A stretch of DNA of 64,000 bases. It comes from Sulfitobacter marinus (GTDB lineage Bacteria; Pseudomonadota; Alphaproteobacteria; Rhodobacterales; Rhodobacteraceae). Below, in pieces: positions 17,604 through 26,538 of this stretch. How positions within the stretch are numbered: position 1 is the stretch's first letter; each line of letters starts with the position of its first letter. Below the pieces are notes generated by a model. It was not told the DNA's origin. It ran no database searches and saw nothing but the letters and a program-made list of their open reading frames with translations. The stretch is taken from contig NZ_FPAJ01000005.1 in the NCBI RefSeq assembly GCF_900116285.1, positions 124,001 to 188,000 on the forward strand. Reading direction: 5' to 3'. A program made the translations under genes and the position numbers.

Positions 17604-18359
17604 TTATTGCGCATAATTCGACCCTTCTTCGTCTAGTATTGCCTTAAGCTCTGCCAGATGGCGCTGATCTTGTTCCGGGTAAGCCTCAAGCTCTTGCGCG
17701 GTTTTTTCCGCGATATCGTCGGGGATGCGTCGCAAGGGCATGCCGGTTTGCAGGGCGCGAATATACGTCTCGGCGGCGCGTTCGAAATAGAACAAGCGGT
17801 TGAATGTGTCGGCCACCGTATCGCCAATCACCAGCACACCGTGGCTGCCCATGACCATCACCTTTTGCTTGGGATCGGTCAGTAATCCGGCACAGCGCGC
17901 GCCTTCGTCCTCGAACGCCAGCCCGCCATAGTCTTCGTCAATTACAACGCGGTTGAAAAACGTGCAGCAGTTTTGATCAATCGGTGGCAGACGGCTGTCT
18001 TGCAAGCATGCCAGCACCGTCGCGTGGATTGAATGCACATGCATCACACAACGCGCGTGGGCGCAGGCGCGGTGCACGCCGCCATGCAATCCCCATGCGG
18101 TGGGATCAGGCGCATCGGGGCCTTTCAGCGTGTCGGGGTTATTGGCATCCACCTCGATTAGATCACTGGCTTTGACGCGGGAAAAATGCACTTGGTTCGG
18201 GTTCATCAGGAACTTGGTACCATCGTCATTGACAGCAAGGCTAAAGTGGTTCGCCACGCCTTCATGCATGTTAAGCCGCGCTGTCCAACGAAACGCGGCG
18301 GCCATATCCACCCGTTCCTGCCAGTGGTCCATGTTATGACGGATTTGCGTCACGGTCAT
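17604..18359 (-). CDS. class II aldolase/adducin family protein
   Basis: A 251-residue protein with the class II aldolase fold, a zinc-dependent family that includes fuculose-phosphate aldolase and several decarboxylases and dehydratases. Metal ligands are likely the pair in ARCVMHVHSIHATVLACL and a third His in VMVMGSHGVLVIGDTV; the early NHFSLAV segment is also typical. The upstream ATG at 18410 lacks a family match, whereas 18359 (MTVTQIRHNMDHW) follows CAGGGAGACACCG and was chosen. It heads the acyl-CoA gene run and is divergent from adenine deaminase. Substrate unknown. Confidence 0.85.
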   Translation of the reverse strand: MTVTQIRHNMDHWQERVDMAAAFRWTARLNMHEGVANHFSLAVNDDGTKFLMNPNQVHFSRVKASDLIEVDANNPDTLKGPDAPDPTAWGLHGGVHRACAHARCVMHVHSIHATVLACLQDSRLPPIDQNCCTFFNRVVIDEDYGGLAFEDEGARCAGLLTDPKQKVMVMGSHGVLVIGDTVADTFNRLFYFERAAETYIRALQTGMPLRRIPDDIAEKTAQELEAYPEQDQRHLAELKAILDEEGSNYAQ

Positions 18360-18446
18360 CGGTGTCTCCCTGTTTTGCACAAGTGATCGGCTGCCCTTGC
18401 GTCGCATCACCTTGAACCTCGTGCAATCTTCGTGTCAACGTCAGGC

Positions 18447-20249
18447 ATGACACATACTCCTTTTCCCTCCTGGCCCGATGTGGCTGCCCAACTGGTATCA
18501 GTCGCAGCGGGGCGCGCGGCAGCGGATACGATCATTACCGGCGGCGCGTGGGTTAATGTGCACACGCGCGAAGTTTTGCCCGATCATGACATTGCCATTG
18601 CCGCAGGCCGCATTGCGTTTGTTGGCCCCGATGCACAGCATTGTAAGGGCGATGACACACGGGTGATCGACGCCAAGGGGCGCTATATGATCCCCGGTTT
18701 ATGTGACGGGCATATGCACATCGAAAGCGGCATGCTAACGCCCGCTGAATTTGCCCGCGCGGTGATCCCGCATGGGACCACGTCGATGTTCACTGACCCC
18801 CATGAGATCGCCAATGTTTTGGGCCTCGAAGGTGTGCGGATGATGCATGACGAGGCACTTTTACAACCGATCAATATTTTCACCCAGATGCCGTCTTGTG
18901 CGCCCTCAGCGCCGGGGATGGAGACGACGGGTTTTGAGATCACCGCCGAAGATGTGGCCGAGGCGATGGAATGGCCCGGCATCATTGGTCTGGGCGAGAT
19001 GATGAATTTTCCCGGCGTGACCAACGGCGACGAGAAGATGCTGGCTGAAATCGCAGCGACACAACGGGCCGGCAAGACGGTTGGCGGGCATTATGCCTCG
19101 CCCGATCTGGGGCCGGCCTTTGCCGCCTATGTGGCGGGCGGGCCAGCGGATGATCACGAGGGCACCTGCGAGGCCGACGCGATTGCGCGGATGCGTCAGG
19201 GGATGCGGTCGATGATCCGGCTCGGGTCGGCATGGTATGATGTGGAAACGCAAATTACAGCGATCACGGAAAAGGGGCTGGATTCGCGCAATATGATCCT
19301 GTGCACCGATGATTGTCATTCCGGCACCTTGGTCAATGACGGGCATATGAACCGGGTCGTGCGTCACGCGATTGAGTGTGGCTGTGACCCACTTGTTGCT
19401 TTGCAAATGGCGACGATCAACACGGCAACGCATTTCGGATTAGAACGCGAGATTGGCTCGCTGACCCCCGGCCGGCGGGCGGATGTCATCCTGACCTCTG
19501 ACCTGAAGACCCTACCGATCGAGACTGTGATCGCCCGCGGGCAGATCGTGGCGCAGGCTGGCGAATGTGTGGCGGATTGTCCGCATTACGACTGGCCGGA
19601 CGCCGCGCGACAAACCGTGCATATGGGCAAGACGCTTGATGCGTCAGACTTTGAGATTGCTGCCCCCAAGGGCGCGAATGCGGTCACCGCTAATGTCATT
19701 GGCGTGGTCGAAAATCAGGCCCCTACCCGCGCGCTGAAATTCGAACTGCCTGTGACCGAAGGACGTGTGCAGGCCACTGGCGAAGTATGTCAGATCGCGC
19801 TGGTGGAACGGCACCGCGCAACGGGTACTGTGGTGAACGCATTTGTCTCGGGGTTCGGTTATACGGGACCGATGGCCATGGCATCAACCGTTGCCCATGA
19901 CAGCCATCACATGATTGTTGTCGGCACCGATGCCGAGCACATGGCGATGGCTGCGAACCGGCTGGGCGAGGTCAGCGGTGGCATCACAATCTTTAAAGAC
20001 GGCAAAGAACTGGCGCTGGTCGAACTACCCATCGCTGGCCTGATGTCCGACAGCCCGGCGTCCGAAGTCGCCCAAAAGACAGAAGCCATGATGCAAGCGA
20101 TGCGCGACTGCGGGTGCACCCTGAACAACGCCTATATGCAGCATTCCCTGCTTGCCCTTGTCGTGATCCCCGAATTACGCATCTCGGACCTTGGGCTTGT
20201 CGATGTCCGTAGTTTTGAATTTATCCCACTGTTGGAGCCACAGTCATGA
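18447..20249 (+). CDS. ade: adenine deaminase
   Basis: A 600-residue amidohydrolase-superfamily enzyme that converts adenine to hypoxanthine and ammonia. Metal-site motifs are GLCDGHMHIESGML and HGTTSMFTDPHEIANVLG, then GEMMNFPGV and ILCTDDCHSGTLV; the C-terminal domain with GGITIFKDGKELALVELP is specific to the Ade family. The ATG at 18447 starts MTHTPFPSWPDVA; an in-frame GTG at 18432 is an alternative. Its stop overlaps the start of AMP nucleosidase as ATGA, so the two form a purine-salvage pair: AMP is cut to adenine, which is then deaminated. Confidence 0.95.
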   Translation: MTHTPFPSWPDVAAQLVSVAAGRAAADTIITGGAWVNVHTREVLPDHDIAIAAGRIAFVGPDAQHCKGDDTRVIDAKGRYMIPGLCDGHMHIESGMLTPAEFARAVIPHGTTSMFTDPHEIANVLGLEGVRMMHDEALLQPINIFTQMPSCAPSAPGMETTGFEITAEDVAEAMEWPGIIGLGEMMNFPGVTNGDEKMLAEIAATQRAGKTVGGHYASPDLGPAFAAYVAGGPADDHEGTCEADAIARMRQGMRSMIRLGSAWYDVETQITAITEKGLDSRNMILCTDDCHSGTLVNDGHMNRVVRHAIECGCDPLVALQMATINTATHFGLEREIGSLTPGRRADVILTSDLKTLPIETVIARGQIVAQAGECVADCPHYDWPDAARQTVHMGKTLDASDFEIAAPKGANAVTANVIGVVENQAPTRALKFELPVTEGRVQATGEVCQIALVERHRATGTVVNAFVSGFGYTGPMAMASTVAHDSHHMIVVGTDAEHMAMAANRLGEVSGGITIFKDGKELALVELPIAGLMSDSPASEVAQKTEAMMQAMRDCGCTLNNAYMQHSLLALVVIPELRISDLGLVDVRSFEFIPLLEPQS

Positions 20250-21709
20250 CCCGTATCCTAAGCCCCGACAGCCCCCCCGCTGAGCAATTTACCGATGCGA
20301 CAAAAGCAGTCGAGCGGCTGATCTTGCTTTACCAGCAAGCGACAAGTTTTCTGACGGAACATTTTCAGAAAGCGATGGATGACGCGGTGCCGGACACCCG
20401 GATCAGAGCGTTCTACCCTGAAATCCGCTTTACCACATCAACCTATGCGCAGGTTGATTCGCGGCTTTCATTTGGTCATGTTTCGAACCCCGGCACATAT
20501 GCCGCCACCATTACACGCCCCGAATTGTTCAAGCATTATCTGACCCAACAAATCGACCTGCTGATTGAGAACCATGGCCAGCCTGTTGTCATTGACGTCT
20601 CTGATACGCCGATCCCTGTGCACTTTGCTGTGTCAGGCGATGCCGCGATTACGGTCCCTCACGATGGTGCCGCAGAATTCACCCTAAGGGATGTGTTCGA
20701 TGTTCCTGACCTAAGCACCACGAACGACGACATCGTAAACGGCACGTATACGCCATTAGATGGCGTGGGCGCTTTGGCCCCATTCACGGCCCAACGTGTC
20801 GACTATTCATTGGCGCGGCTGGCTCATTACACGGCGACCGATCCCGATCATTTCCAGTGCCACGTGCTGTTTACCAACTATCAGTTCTATGTGACCGAAT
20901 TCGAAGAATATGCACGCGCCATGCTGCGCGATCCCAACAGTGGATATACATCCTTTGTCTCCACCGGTGATGTTGAGATCACCGATGGCGACGCGCCTTT
21001 GCCAAGCACGGGCAAGACACCGCAAATGCCTACCTATCACCTGAAACGGGCAAACGGGTCTGGGATTACGCTGGTTAACATTGGTGTTGGTCCGTCGAAC
21101 GCAAAAACAGCGACCGACCACATCGCTGTGTTGCGCCCACATGCATGGTTGATGGTCGGCCACTGTGCAGGTCTGCGCAACACGCAGCAGCTTGGCGATT
21201 TTGTACTGGCCCACGCCTATCTGCGCGAAGATCACGTGCTGGACGATGACTTGCCGGTTTGGGTGCCTATCCCCGCGCTGGCCGAAATCCAGATCGCACT
21301 GGAAGACGCGGTCGAACAGGTGACCCAACTTGAAGGGTATGAGCTGAAACGCATCATGCGCACCGGCACCGTGGCAACCATCGACAACCGTAACTGGGAA
21401 TTGCGCGATCAATCCGGCCCCGTGCAACGCCTGTCGCAATCACGCGCCGTCGCGTTGGACATGGAAAGCGCCACAATCGCAGCAAACGGATATCGCTTCC
21501 GGGTGCCCTATGGGACGCTTTTATGCGTGTCCGACAAACCCCTGCACGGCGAATTGAAACTGCCAGGCATGGCGTCGGGGTTCTACAAAACGCAAGTTGC
21601 ACGCCATTTGATGATCGGAATTCGCGCCATGGAACTGCTGCGTGATATGCCACTTGAACGCCTTCACAGCCGAAAACTACGTTCATTTGAGGAAACTGCC
21701 TTCCTTTAA
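20246..21709 (+). CDS. amn: AMP nucleosidase
   Basis: A 487-residue protein matching AMP nucleosidase, which hydrolyses AMP to adenine and ribose 5-phosphate. The N-terminal domain includes FYPEIRFTTSTYAQVDSRLS and FGHVSNPGTYAATITRPELF. The C-terminal nucleoside-phosphorylase fold carries NIGVGPSNAKTATDHIAVLR then PHAWLMVGHCAGLRNTQQLG, and ALDMESATIAANGYRFRVPY near the end, typical of Amn. Translationally coupled to ade through a 4-nt overlap. No T-tailed terminator is evident before the HU gene. Confidence 0.95.
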   Translation: MTRILSPDSPPAEQFTDATKAVERLILLYQQATSFLTEHFQKAMDDAVPDTRIRAFYPEIRFTTSTYAQVDSRLSFGHVSNPGTYAATITRPELFKHYLTQQIDLLIENHGQPVVIDVSDTPIPVHFAVSGDAAITVPHDGAAEFTLRDVFDVPDLSTTNDDIVNGTYTPLDGVGALAPFTAQRVDYSLARLAHYTATDPDHFQCHVLFTNYQFYVTEFEEYARAMLRDPNSGYTSFVSTGDVEITDGDAPLPSTGKTPQMPTYHLKRANGSGITLVNIGVGPSNAKTATDHIAVLRPHAWLMVGHCAGLRNTQQLGDFVLAHAYLREDHVLDDDLPVWVPIPALAEIQIALEDAVEQVTQLEGYELKRIMRTGTVATIDNRNWELRDQSGPVQRLSQSRAVALDMESATIAANGYRFRVPYGTLLCVSDKPLHGELKLPGMASGFYKTQVARHLMIGIRAMELLRDMPLERLHSRKLRSFEETAFL

Positions 21710-21762
21710 ACGTGTAAAAACGCATAAAAGCGCATGTTTTCGCTCATTATCAGCACCTATTC

Positions 21763-21780
21763 GTTGTGTTCTGACACAAC
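21763..21780. promoter_or_regulatory. inverted repeat upstream of HU gene
   Basis: GTTGTGT and ACACAAC flank a TCTG loop in the 128-bp gap between amn and the HU gene, about 58 nt before the HU start. It lacks a T tail, so it may be an operator or a weak transcript end for amn rather than a standard terminator. Confidence 0.4.
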
Positions 21781-21837
21781 ATACCGTTACATTCTGCACG
21801 TGAGGCCCTAATTCGGGCGGACGAAGGAGAAAAAAAG

Positions 21838-22128
21838 ATGGCTACAAAACCAATGACAAAAACCCAGCTCGTCGCAGCTCTGGCCGATGAAATGGGCACA
21901 GACAAAAAAGCGGCTGGTTCTGCACTTGATGCAGTATGTGCTTTGATCACAAAAGAAGTCTCCGGCGGCGGCGCTGTGACCCTTCCTGGCATCGGCAAAA
22001 TCTATTGCCGTGAGCGTCCAGAGCGCATGGTACGCAACCCTGCGACTGGCGAACAGTTCAAAAAAGAAGCGGACAAGGTCGTTAAGATGACCATCGCGAA
22101 AGCGTTGAAAGACAGCGTTAACGGCTAA
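21838..22128 (+). CDS. HU family DNA-binding protein
   Basis: A 96-residue histone-like protein that bends and compacts DNA as a dimer. The helical N-part is MTKTQLVAALADEMGTDKKA; the beta-arm region includes GGGAVTLPGIGKIYCRERPE and RMVRNPATGEQFKKEADK, ending with the C-terminal helix VVKMTIAKALKDSVNG. The RBS is AAGGAGAAAAAAAG. The arm has RNPATGE, the usual conserved DNA-intercalating segment. It is monocistronic, bounded by the upstream inverted repeat and a strong terminator. Confidence 0.95.
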   Translation: MATKPMTKTQLVAALADEMGTDKKAAGSALDAVCALITKEVSGGGAVTLPGIGKIYCRERPERMVRNPATGEQFKKEADKVVKMTIAKALKDSVNG

Positions 22129-22150
22129 GTCTGGCAACTGATTTATCCAA

Positions 22151-22178
22151 AAGGGTCGCCTTCGGGCGGCCCTTTTTT
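22151..22178 (+). terminator. rho-independent terminator of the HU gene
   Basis: A 10-bp stem AAGGGTCGCC / GGCGGCCCTT (one G-T pair) around a TTCG tetraloop is followed by a T run. It ends 50 nt after the HU stop. Confidence 0.93.
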
Positions 22179-22260
22179 GTTGCCACGCGCGCACCGCCCC
22201 TTGCGCATCAAACCCATCTGCGAAAAGGTCGGCCGACCAAGGTTTCAGAAAGGCCCCGCC

Positions 22261-23130
22261 ATGGACATTCGCGCAATTCTCGTGGGGCTGGCCTTTGCCT
22301 TTATGTGGTCCTCGGCCTTTACCTCGGCGCGTATCATCGTGGCAGATGCCTCGCCCCTGATGGCGCTTTCTGCGCGCTACCTCATTTCGGGCTTGCTGGG
22401 CGTAGGTATTGCGCTGGCCATGGGGCAAACATGGCGGCTGACCAAGACTCAATGGCGCGCGACGATCATCTTTGGCATCTTGCAAAACGCTGTATATCTG
22501 GGCCTGAACTTTATCGCGATGCAGACGGTGCAGGCCTCACTGGCCGCGATTATTGCGTCGACCATGCCCTTGTTGGTTGGCTTGGCGACATGGCTGTTTC
22601 TTGGTGAAAAGCTAAAACCATTGGGCATTGCCGGTTTGGTCGCGGGCGTTGTCGGTGTGTCGATTATCATGGGTGCCCGGATCAGCGGTGGCGTTGATCT
22701 CATGGGCTTGATGCTATGCGGAATTGGCGTACTGGCCTTGACCGCGGCGACCTTGCTGGTGCGCGGTGCTACGTCGGGCGGTAACTTTATGATGGTTGTG
22801 GGGCTGCAAATGCTGGTGGGCTGCGTGACGCTATCGCTCGCGACAGTATTGTTCGAAACCCCGCACATCACACCAAGCTGGACGCTGTTGGCGGCGTTTG
22901 CCTATACCTGTCTGGTGCCCGGCCTGCTGGCAACTGTGGTCTGGTTCTGGCTGGTCAACCGGATCGGCGCAACGCGGGCGGCGACATTCCACTTTTTGAA
23001 TCCGTTTTTCGGCGTGGCAATTGCTGGTGTATTGCTCAGTGAACCCTTGGGCGGGCAAGATCTCCTCGGCGTGGCCATCATCACCTTTGGCATTCTCGCC
23101 GTTCAAATTTCACGGCAACGGACGGCCTGA
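22261..23130 (+). CDS. EamA/DMT-family inner-membrane transporter
   Basis: A 289-residue protein with ten predicted helices in two EamA repeats. Typical stretches are GLAFAFMWSSAFTSARIIVA, then MQTVQASLAAIIASTMPLLV, and in the second repeat PGLLATVVWFWLVNRIGATR followed by HFLNPFFGVAIAGVLLSEPL. The ATG at 22261 is preferred to the in-frame ATG at 22177, which would start inside the HU terminator. Substrate unknown; export of a metabolite or amino acid is the common role. Not closely similar to the EamA protein at 4948-5925. Confidence 0.87.
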   Translation: MDIRAILVGLAFAFMWSSAFTSARIIVADASPLMALSARYLISGLLGVGIALAMGQTWRLTKTQWRATIIFGILQNAVYLGLNFIAMQTVQASLAAIIASTMPLLVGLATWLFLGEKLKPLGIAGLVAGVVGVSIIMGARISGGVDLMGLMLCGIGVLALTAATLLVRGATSGGNFMMVVGLQMLVGCVTLSLATVLFETPHITPSWTLLAAFAYTCLVPGLLATVVWFWLVNRIGATRAATFHFLNPFFGVAIAGVLLSEPLGGQDLLGVAIITFGILAVQISRQRTA

Positions 23131-23138
23131 GACACCAT

Positions 23139-23182
23139 CGTTTTCTTTGAAAGAAAACGGGCTGGAATTTTTGAAAAATTCC
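23139..23182. repeat. paired near-perfect palindromes
   Basis: Two adjacent palindromes lie just after the transporter stop: CGTTTTCTTT-G-AAAGAAAACG at 23139-23159 and GGAATTTTT-G-AAAAATTCC at 23164-23182, each with a single central G. They are AT-rich inside and separated by GGCT. Possible terminator, protein-binding site or mobile small repeat; the sequence shows only the symmetry. Confidence 0.6.
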
Positions 23183-23226
23183 ATCGCCACCCCATCTAAT
23201 GTATGAAGATCGCAAAGGAGACCTCC

Positions 23227-23676
23227 ATGGCAAAGTATCAAAAGACACCCGACGCCGTCGCGGCCCTGTCGCCCGAAGAATATCGCATCACCCAGCAAAG
23301 CGGAACCGAACGCCCCGGCACCGGTAAACTGCTAAGCAACAAAGAGCCGGGCATTTACGTAGACATCGTATCAGGCGAGCCGCTGTTCGCGTCCGCCGAT
23401 AAATACGAATCCGGTTGCGGGTGGCCCAGCTTTACCAAAGCGATTGAACCCGCACATGTGAACGAATTGCGCGACGACACCCTAGGCATGATCCGCACCG
23501 AGGTGCGCAGCACCCATGGCGACAGCCATTTGGGGCATGTCTTTCCTGATGGTCCACCAGACCGTGGTGGGCTACGGTATTGTATAAACTCGGCCTCGCT
23601 CCGCTTTGTTCATCGCGACAATATGGAGGCCGAGGGTTATGGCGATTACATCAATCAGGTGGAGGACGTAGCATGA
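23227..23676 (+). CDS. msrB: peptide-methionine (R)-S-oxide reductase
   Basis: A 149-residue MsrB that reduces the R-epimer of methionine sulfoxide in proteins. The catalytic Cys is in [14 protein letters not shown], and GCGWPSF and [14 protein letters not shown] are the conserved substrate-site motifs. The two CxxC zinc pairs of zinc-type MsrB are absent: the positions read DIVSGEPLF and [22 protein letters not shown] precedes the ATG at 23227, which beats the in-frame ATG at 23203. Its stop overlaps the msrA start as ATGA, giving a coupled repair pair for both sulfoxide epimers. Confidence 0.95.
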   Translation: MAKYQKTPDAVAALSPEEYRITQQSGTERPGTGKLLSNKEPGIYVDIVSGEPLFASADKYESGCGWPSFTKAIEPAHVNELRDDTLGMIRTEVRSTHGDSHLGHVFPDGPPDRGGLRYCINSASLRFVHRDNMEAEGYGDYINQVEDVA

Positions 23677-24182
23677 CACAACAACGCGCAGTATTGGCAG
23701 GCGGATGCTTTTGGGGGATGCAGGATTTGATCCGTAAACGCGATGGGGTCATTTCAACCCGTGTCGGATATTCCGGCGGCGACGTGCCCAACGCAACCTA
23801 TCGCAATCACGGCACCCACGCAGAAGCGATCGAAGTGATCTTTGATGACGCGGTGCTCAGCCATCGTGACTTGCTTGAACTGTTCTTTCAGATACATGAT
23901 CCGTCGACCCTAAACCGTCAGGGGAATGACCGCGGGCTAAGCTACCGCTCGGCAATCTACTATGAGAACGACGATCAAAAGGCCGTCGCCTTGGACACAA
24001 TCGCTGACGTAGACGCGTCCGGCATCTGGCCTGGCAAAGTCGTGACCGAAGTCGAACCCGTTGGCGATTTCTGGGAAGCAGAAACCGAGCATCAAGACTA
24101 TCTTGAGCGTATTCCAAACGGCTATACCTGCCATTTCCCCCGTCCGGACTGGGTATTGCCCAAACGTGCTGCCGCTGAATAA
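23673..24182 (+). CDS. msrA: peptide-methionine (S)-S-oxide reductase
   Basis: A 169-residue MsrA acting on the S-epimer of methionine sulfoxide. The catalytic motif is [10 protein letters not shown] with the active Cys near residue 12; [20 protein letters not shown] and [18 protein letters not shown] follow in the usual order. A C-terminal Cys in GYTCHFPRP could act as the recycling cysteine. The start at 23673 overlaps the msrB stop, and longer frames upstream are msrB in another frame. A terminator follows the gene. Confidence 0.95.
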   Translation: MTQQRAVLAGGCFWGMQDLIRKRDGVISTRVGYSGGDVPNATYRNHGTHAEAIEVIFDDAVLSHRDLLELFFQIHDPSTLNRQGNDRGLSYRSAIYYENDDQKAVALDTIADVDASGIWPGKVVTEVEPVGDFWEAETEHQDYLERIPNGYTCHFPRPDWVLPKRAAAE

Positions 24183-24235
24183 GCGACGATAACGACCGGC
24201 TAAAACTGTGGCAGCTGCCCCTATTCGTTAAAGTA

Positions 24236-24271
24236 CCGCCAGTGAATTTCTTCACTGGCGGCTTACTTTTT
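24236..24271 (+). terminator. rho-independent terminator after msrBA
   Basis: A perfect 11-bp stem CCGCCAGTGAA / TTCACTGGCGG with a TTTC loop is followed by CTTACTTTTT. It ends the msrB-msrA unit. The rest of the 24183-24465 gap is AT-rich and contains no convincing gene. Confidence 0.9.
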
Positions 24272-24443
24272 AACGTGTGGTCACGCATTCCCGCAACTTT
24301 CGCATGAGAAACACGCGCCTACTGGTTATCTGGCACCAGGGTGGTCAGCAATTATAGTCGCTGCGCCCCGATGCTGCGCGCACGACTAAAATTCAAATAT
24401 GGCGATACGATGGTCACAACGCAATTATTAATAAAAGGTTAAC

Positions 24444-24457
24444 GCAAATAAATTTGC
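24444..24457 (-). terminator. weak AT-rich hairpin after hydantoinase gene
   Basis: GCAAA and TTTGC arms around TAAA lie 9 nt beyond the hyuA-type stop on the minus strand, followed on that strand by AACCTTTTATT. The short stem makes this only a possible terminator. Confidence 0.3.
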
Positions 24458-24465
24458 ATTACTTT

Positions 24466-26472
24466 TCATTCATTTGCAATCCTGGGGCGTCCCGTCGCCT
24501 CGACCGTAATCACGGCTTCGATAAAAATCTCGCGGCTCTCGACCTTGGTGGTGCGAATGTCATGTACTGAATTTGCTTGGATGTCCCCCACACCAGCGGC
24601 TTGCGCGGCCGCTATCGCCTTTTGGCGCAAGGCCTCCTCCAGCCGCGCAATCGCGCTGGCTTGATCCGTGAAATCCTGTGGCCCGCTGTCGAAATGCACC
24701 CGGTATCTGCCCTCGCCCGGCGATGTAACGGTGCCGCTTTCACGCATTGTGACGCGGCCAACCACCGCGCCAATGGCGTTTGCCACATCCGCATGCTCCG
24801 GCAAGATCATTTGCGCCCCAAGCATTGTTCCAACAACCGGGTAATAGGTCGCCGCCGAGGCACCAAGTCCGATCACCGAGACATTTAACGCGGCATCAAT
24901 CCGCAAAAGCCCGCGATGGCCTGCTAAACCCCTTTGCAGCAAAACATGCCGTGCCAACACATCGGGGGCGACATCAAATGCCGGATCTTCCTCGGCAAAG
25001 GCGGTTTCCAGCAGCGCCAGTGCCGTTTGCCTGGTCAGCTGATCAACGATCATCTGCGCCATTAAATCAGGATCAGGTGCCAACATATTGCCCGCCCCCG
25101 TCCGCCGACGGCCGAACAGGGCCAAGGCTTTGCGCGCTGCATCTGCGTCCCAAGTATTCACCCGGCCCAATACATGGCTGGCATCCGTTGGCGTCACCCC
25201 CGCAATCTGAACCAGCCCGCGTTCCACCAACCGTTGCAACGCGCCCGTCTCGATCCGCGAGCGCAGGATAGTGCCAAGCGGATGCACAGCATCACCGATA
25301 CGTTCCAACAGGATGGTTTCGCGGGGGCCAATACCTTCATGGGTTTGTCCGGCAACGGCACGCACGAATCTCGCGTCAAATTCGCCGGGTGTCGCGCTGC
25401 GCAACTGTGCGTCCAAGGCAGCATGCACAACGTCCGGCGCATCAACGGCGACCAACGATACCGGCAGCAGACGCCTTGGCCCCAGCGTGATACCGCCCTG
25501 TAACCCTTCGGTCAGGAAATGCACCTCGCTGTCACCGCCCAGACCGGTCGTTCGCATGGCAACCGCTTCGACCATCGTACGATAAGGGCCGACCTGCGCG
25601 CCCGCAGGATCAATTGCAGGCCGCCCGCCCCGCACCAAGGCCACATCTGTGGTGGTCCCCCCGATGTCACTGACCAACGCATGATCTGCCCCCGTCATCC
25701 AACACGCCCCGACGATGGATGCCGCAGGCCCGCTTAGGATCGTCTCAATCGGGCAGGCGCGGGCTTGGGCCGCCGAAATCAGCGCCCCGTCCCCGCGCAC
25801 CACCATCAACGGGGCCGTTACGCCAATCTCGGTCAGCACATCTTCGGCGCGGCCAATCAGCCGGTCTATCATCCCGATCAACCGCGCGTTCAAAACAGCC
25901 GTCAGCGCGCGTTTTGGCCCGTTCAACTTGGCCGATAATTGATGCGATGATGACACCGGCTTGCCCGTCAATTGCGTCACAAGATCGGCGACACGCAGCT
26001 CATGCGCAGGGTTGCGCGTGGCGAACTGGCTGGCGACGGCAAAACCGCTAACGTCACCCTTGTGTTGCTCAAGGAACGCAACCAATGCACTCTCATCCAG
26101 CGGGGTTGCTTCGCTGCCCGCGTGGTCATGACCGCCCGCCAAGATCAGATACGGATCGCCCTTTAACGCGTCGGCCAAGCCATGGGCCTGCAAATCCCGT
26201 TCCTTAAAGCCGACATAGATCAGCGCGACACGACCGCCTTGACCCTCGACCAGCGCATTCGTCGCCAACGTTGTCGACAAGGATGCCAGCGACACATCAG
26301 CCGCGCGGACACTCGCCTTGGTCAACACCGCACGCAGGGCATTTCCGACACCAATCGCAAGATCATTCCGGGTCGTCAGCGCCTTGGCAGATGCAATCAC
26401 AGTCTTTTCGTCACGGATCAAAACCGCATCCGTATAGGTTCCGCCGGTATCAACACCCAGAAGCAACGCCAT
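24466..26472 (-). CDS. hydantoinase/oxoprolinase A-type ATPase subunit
   Basis: A 668-residue member of the HyuA family (ATP-dependent hydantoinase, 5-oxoprolinase and acetone carboxylase beta-like). The actin-like phosphate loop is GVDTGGTYTDAVLI near the N-terminus; the second phosphate segment is LVSDIGGTTTDVALVRGGRP, and ILSGPAASIVGACWM lies between. AAGGAGAAGACG precedes the ATG. HyuA proteins usually work with a HyuB partner, but none is encoded nearby, so either the partner is elsewhere or this group acts alone. Substrate unknown. Confidence 0.88.
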   Translation of the reverse strand: MALLLGVDTGGTYTDAVLIRDEKTVIASAKALTTRNDLAIGVGNALRAVLTKASVRAADVSLASLSTTLATNALVEGQGGRVALIYVGFKERDLQAHGLADALKGDPYLILAGGHDHAGSEATPLDESALVAFLEQHKGDVSGFAVASQFATRNPAHELRVADLVTQLTGKPVSSSHQLSAKLNGPKRALTAVLNARLIGMIDRLIGRAEDVLTEIGVTAPLMVVRGDGALISAAQARACPIETILSGPAASIVGACWMTGADHALVSDIGGTTTDVALVRGGRPAIDPAGAQVGPYRTMVEAVAMRTTGLGGDSEVHFLTEGLQGGITLGPRRLLPVSLVAVDAPDVVHAALDAQLRSATPGEFDARFVRAVAGQTHEGIGPRETILLERIGDAVHPLGTILRSRIETGALQRLVERGLVQIAGVTPTDASHVLGRVNTWDADAARKALALFGRRRTGAGNMLAPDPDLMAQMIVDQLTRQTALALLETAFAEEDPAFDVAPDVLARHVLLQRGLAGHRGLLRIDAALNVSVIGLGASAATYYPVVGTMLGAQMILPEHADVANAIGAVVGRVTMRESGTVTSPGEGRYRVHFDSGPQDFTDQASAIARLEEALRQKAIAAAQAAGVGDIQANSVHDIRTTKVESREIFIEAVITVEATGRPRIANE

Positions 26473-26538
26473 CGTCTTCTCCTTGAACTATTTGGCACGG
26501 GTGTAGTGATAACCCCGTTCAGGTCCAGCCCGTTTGCG

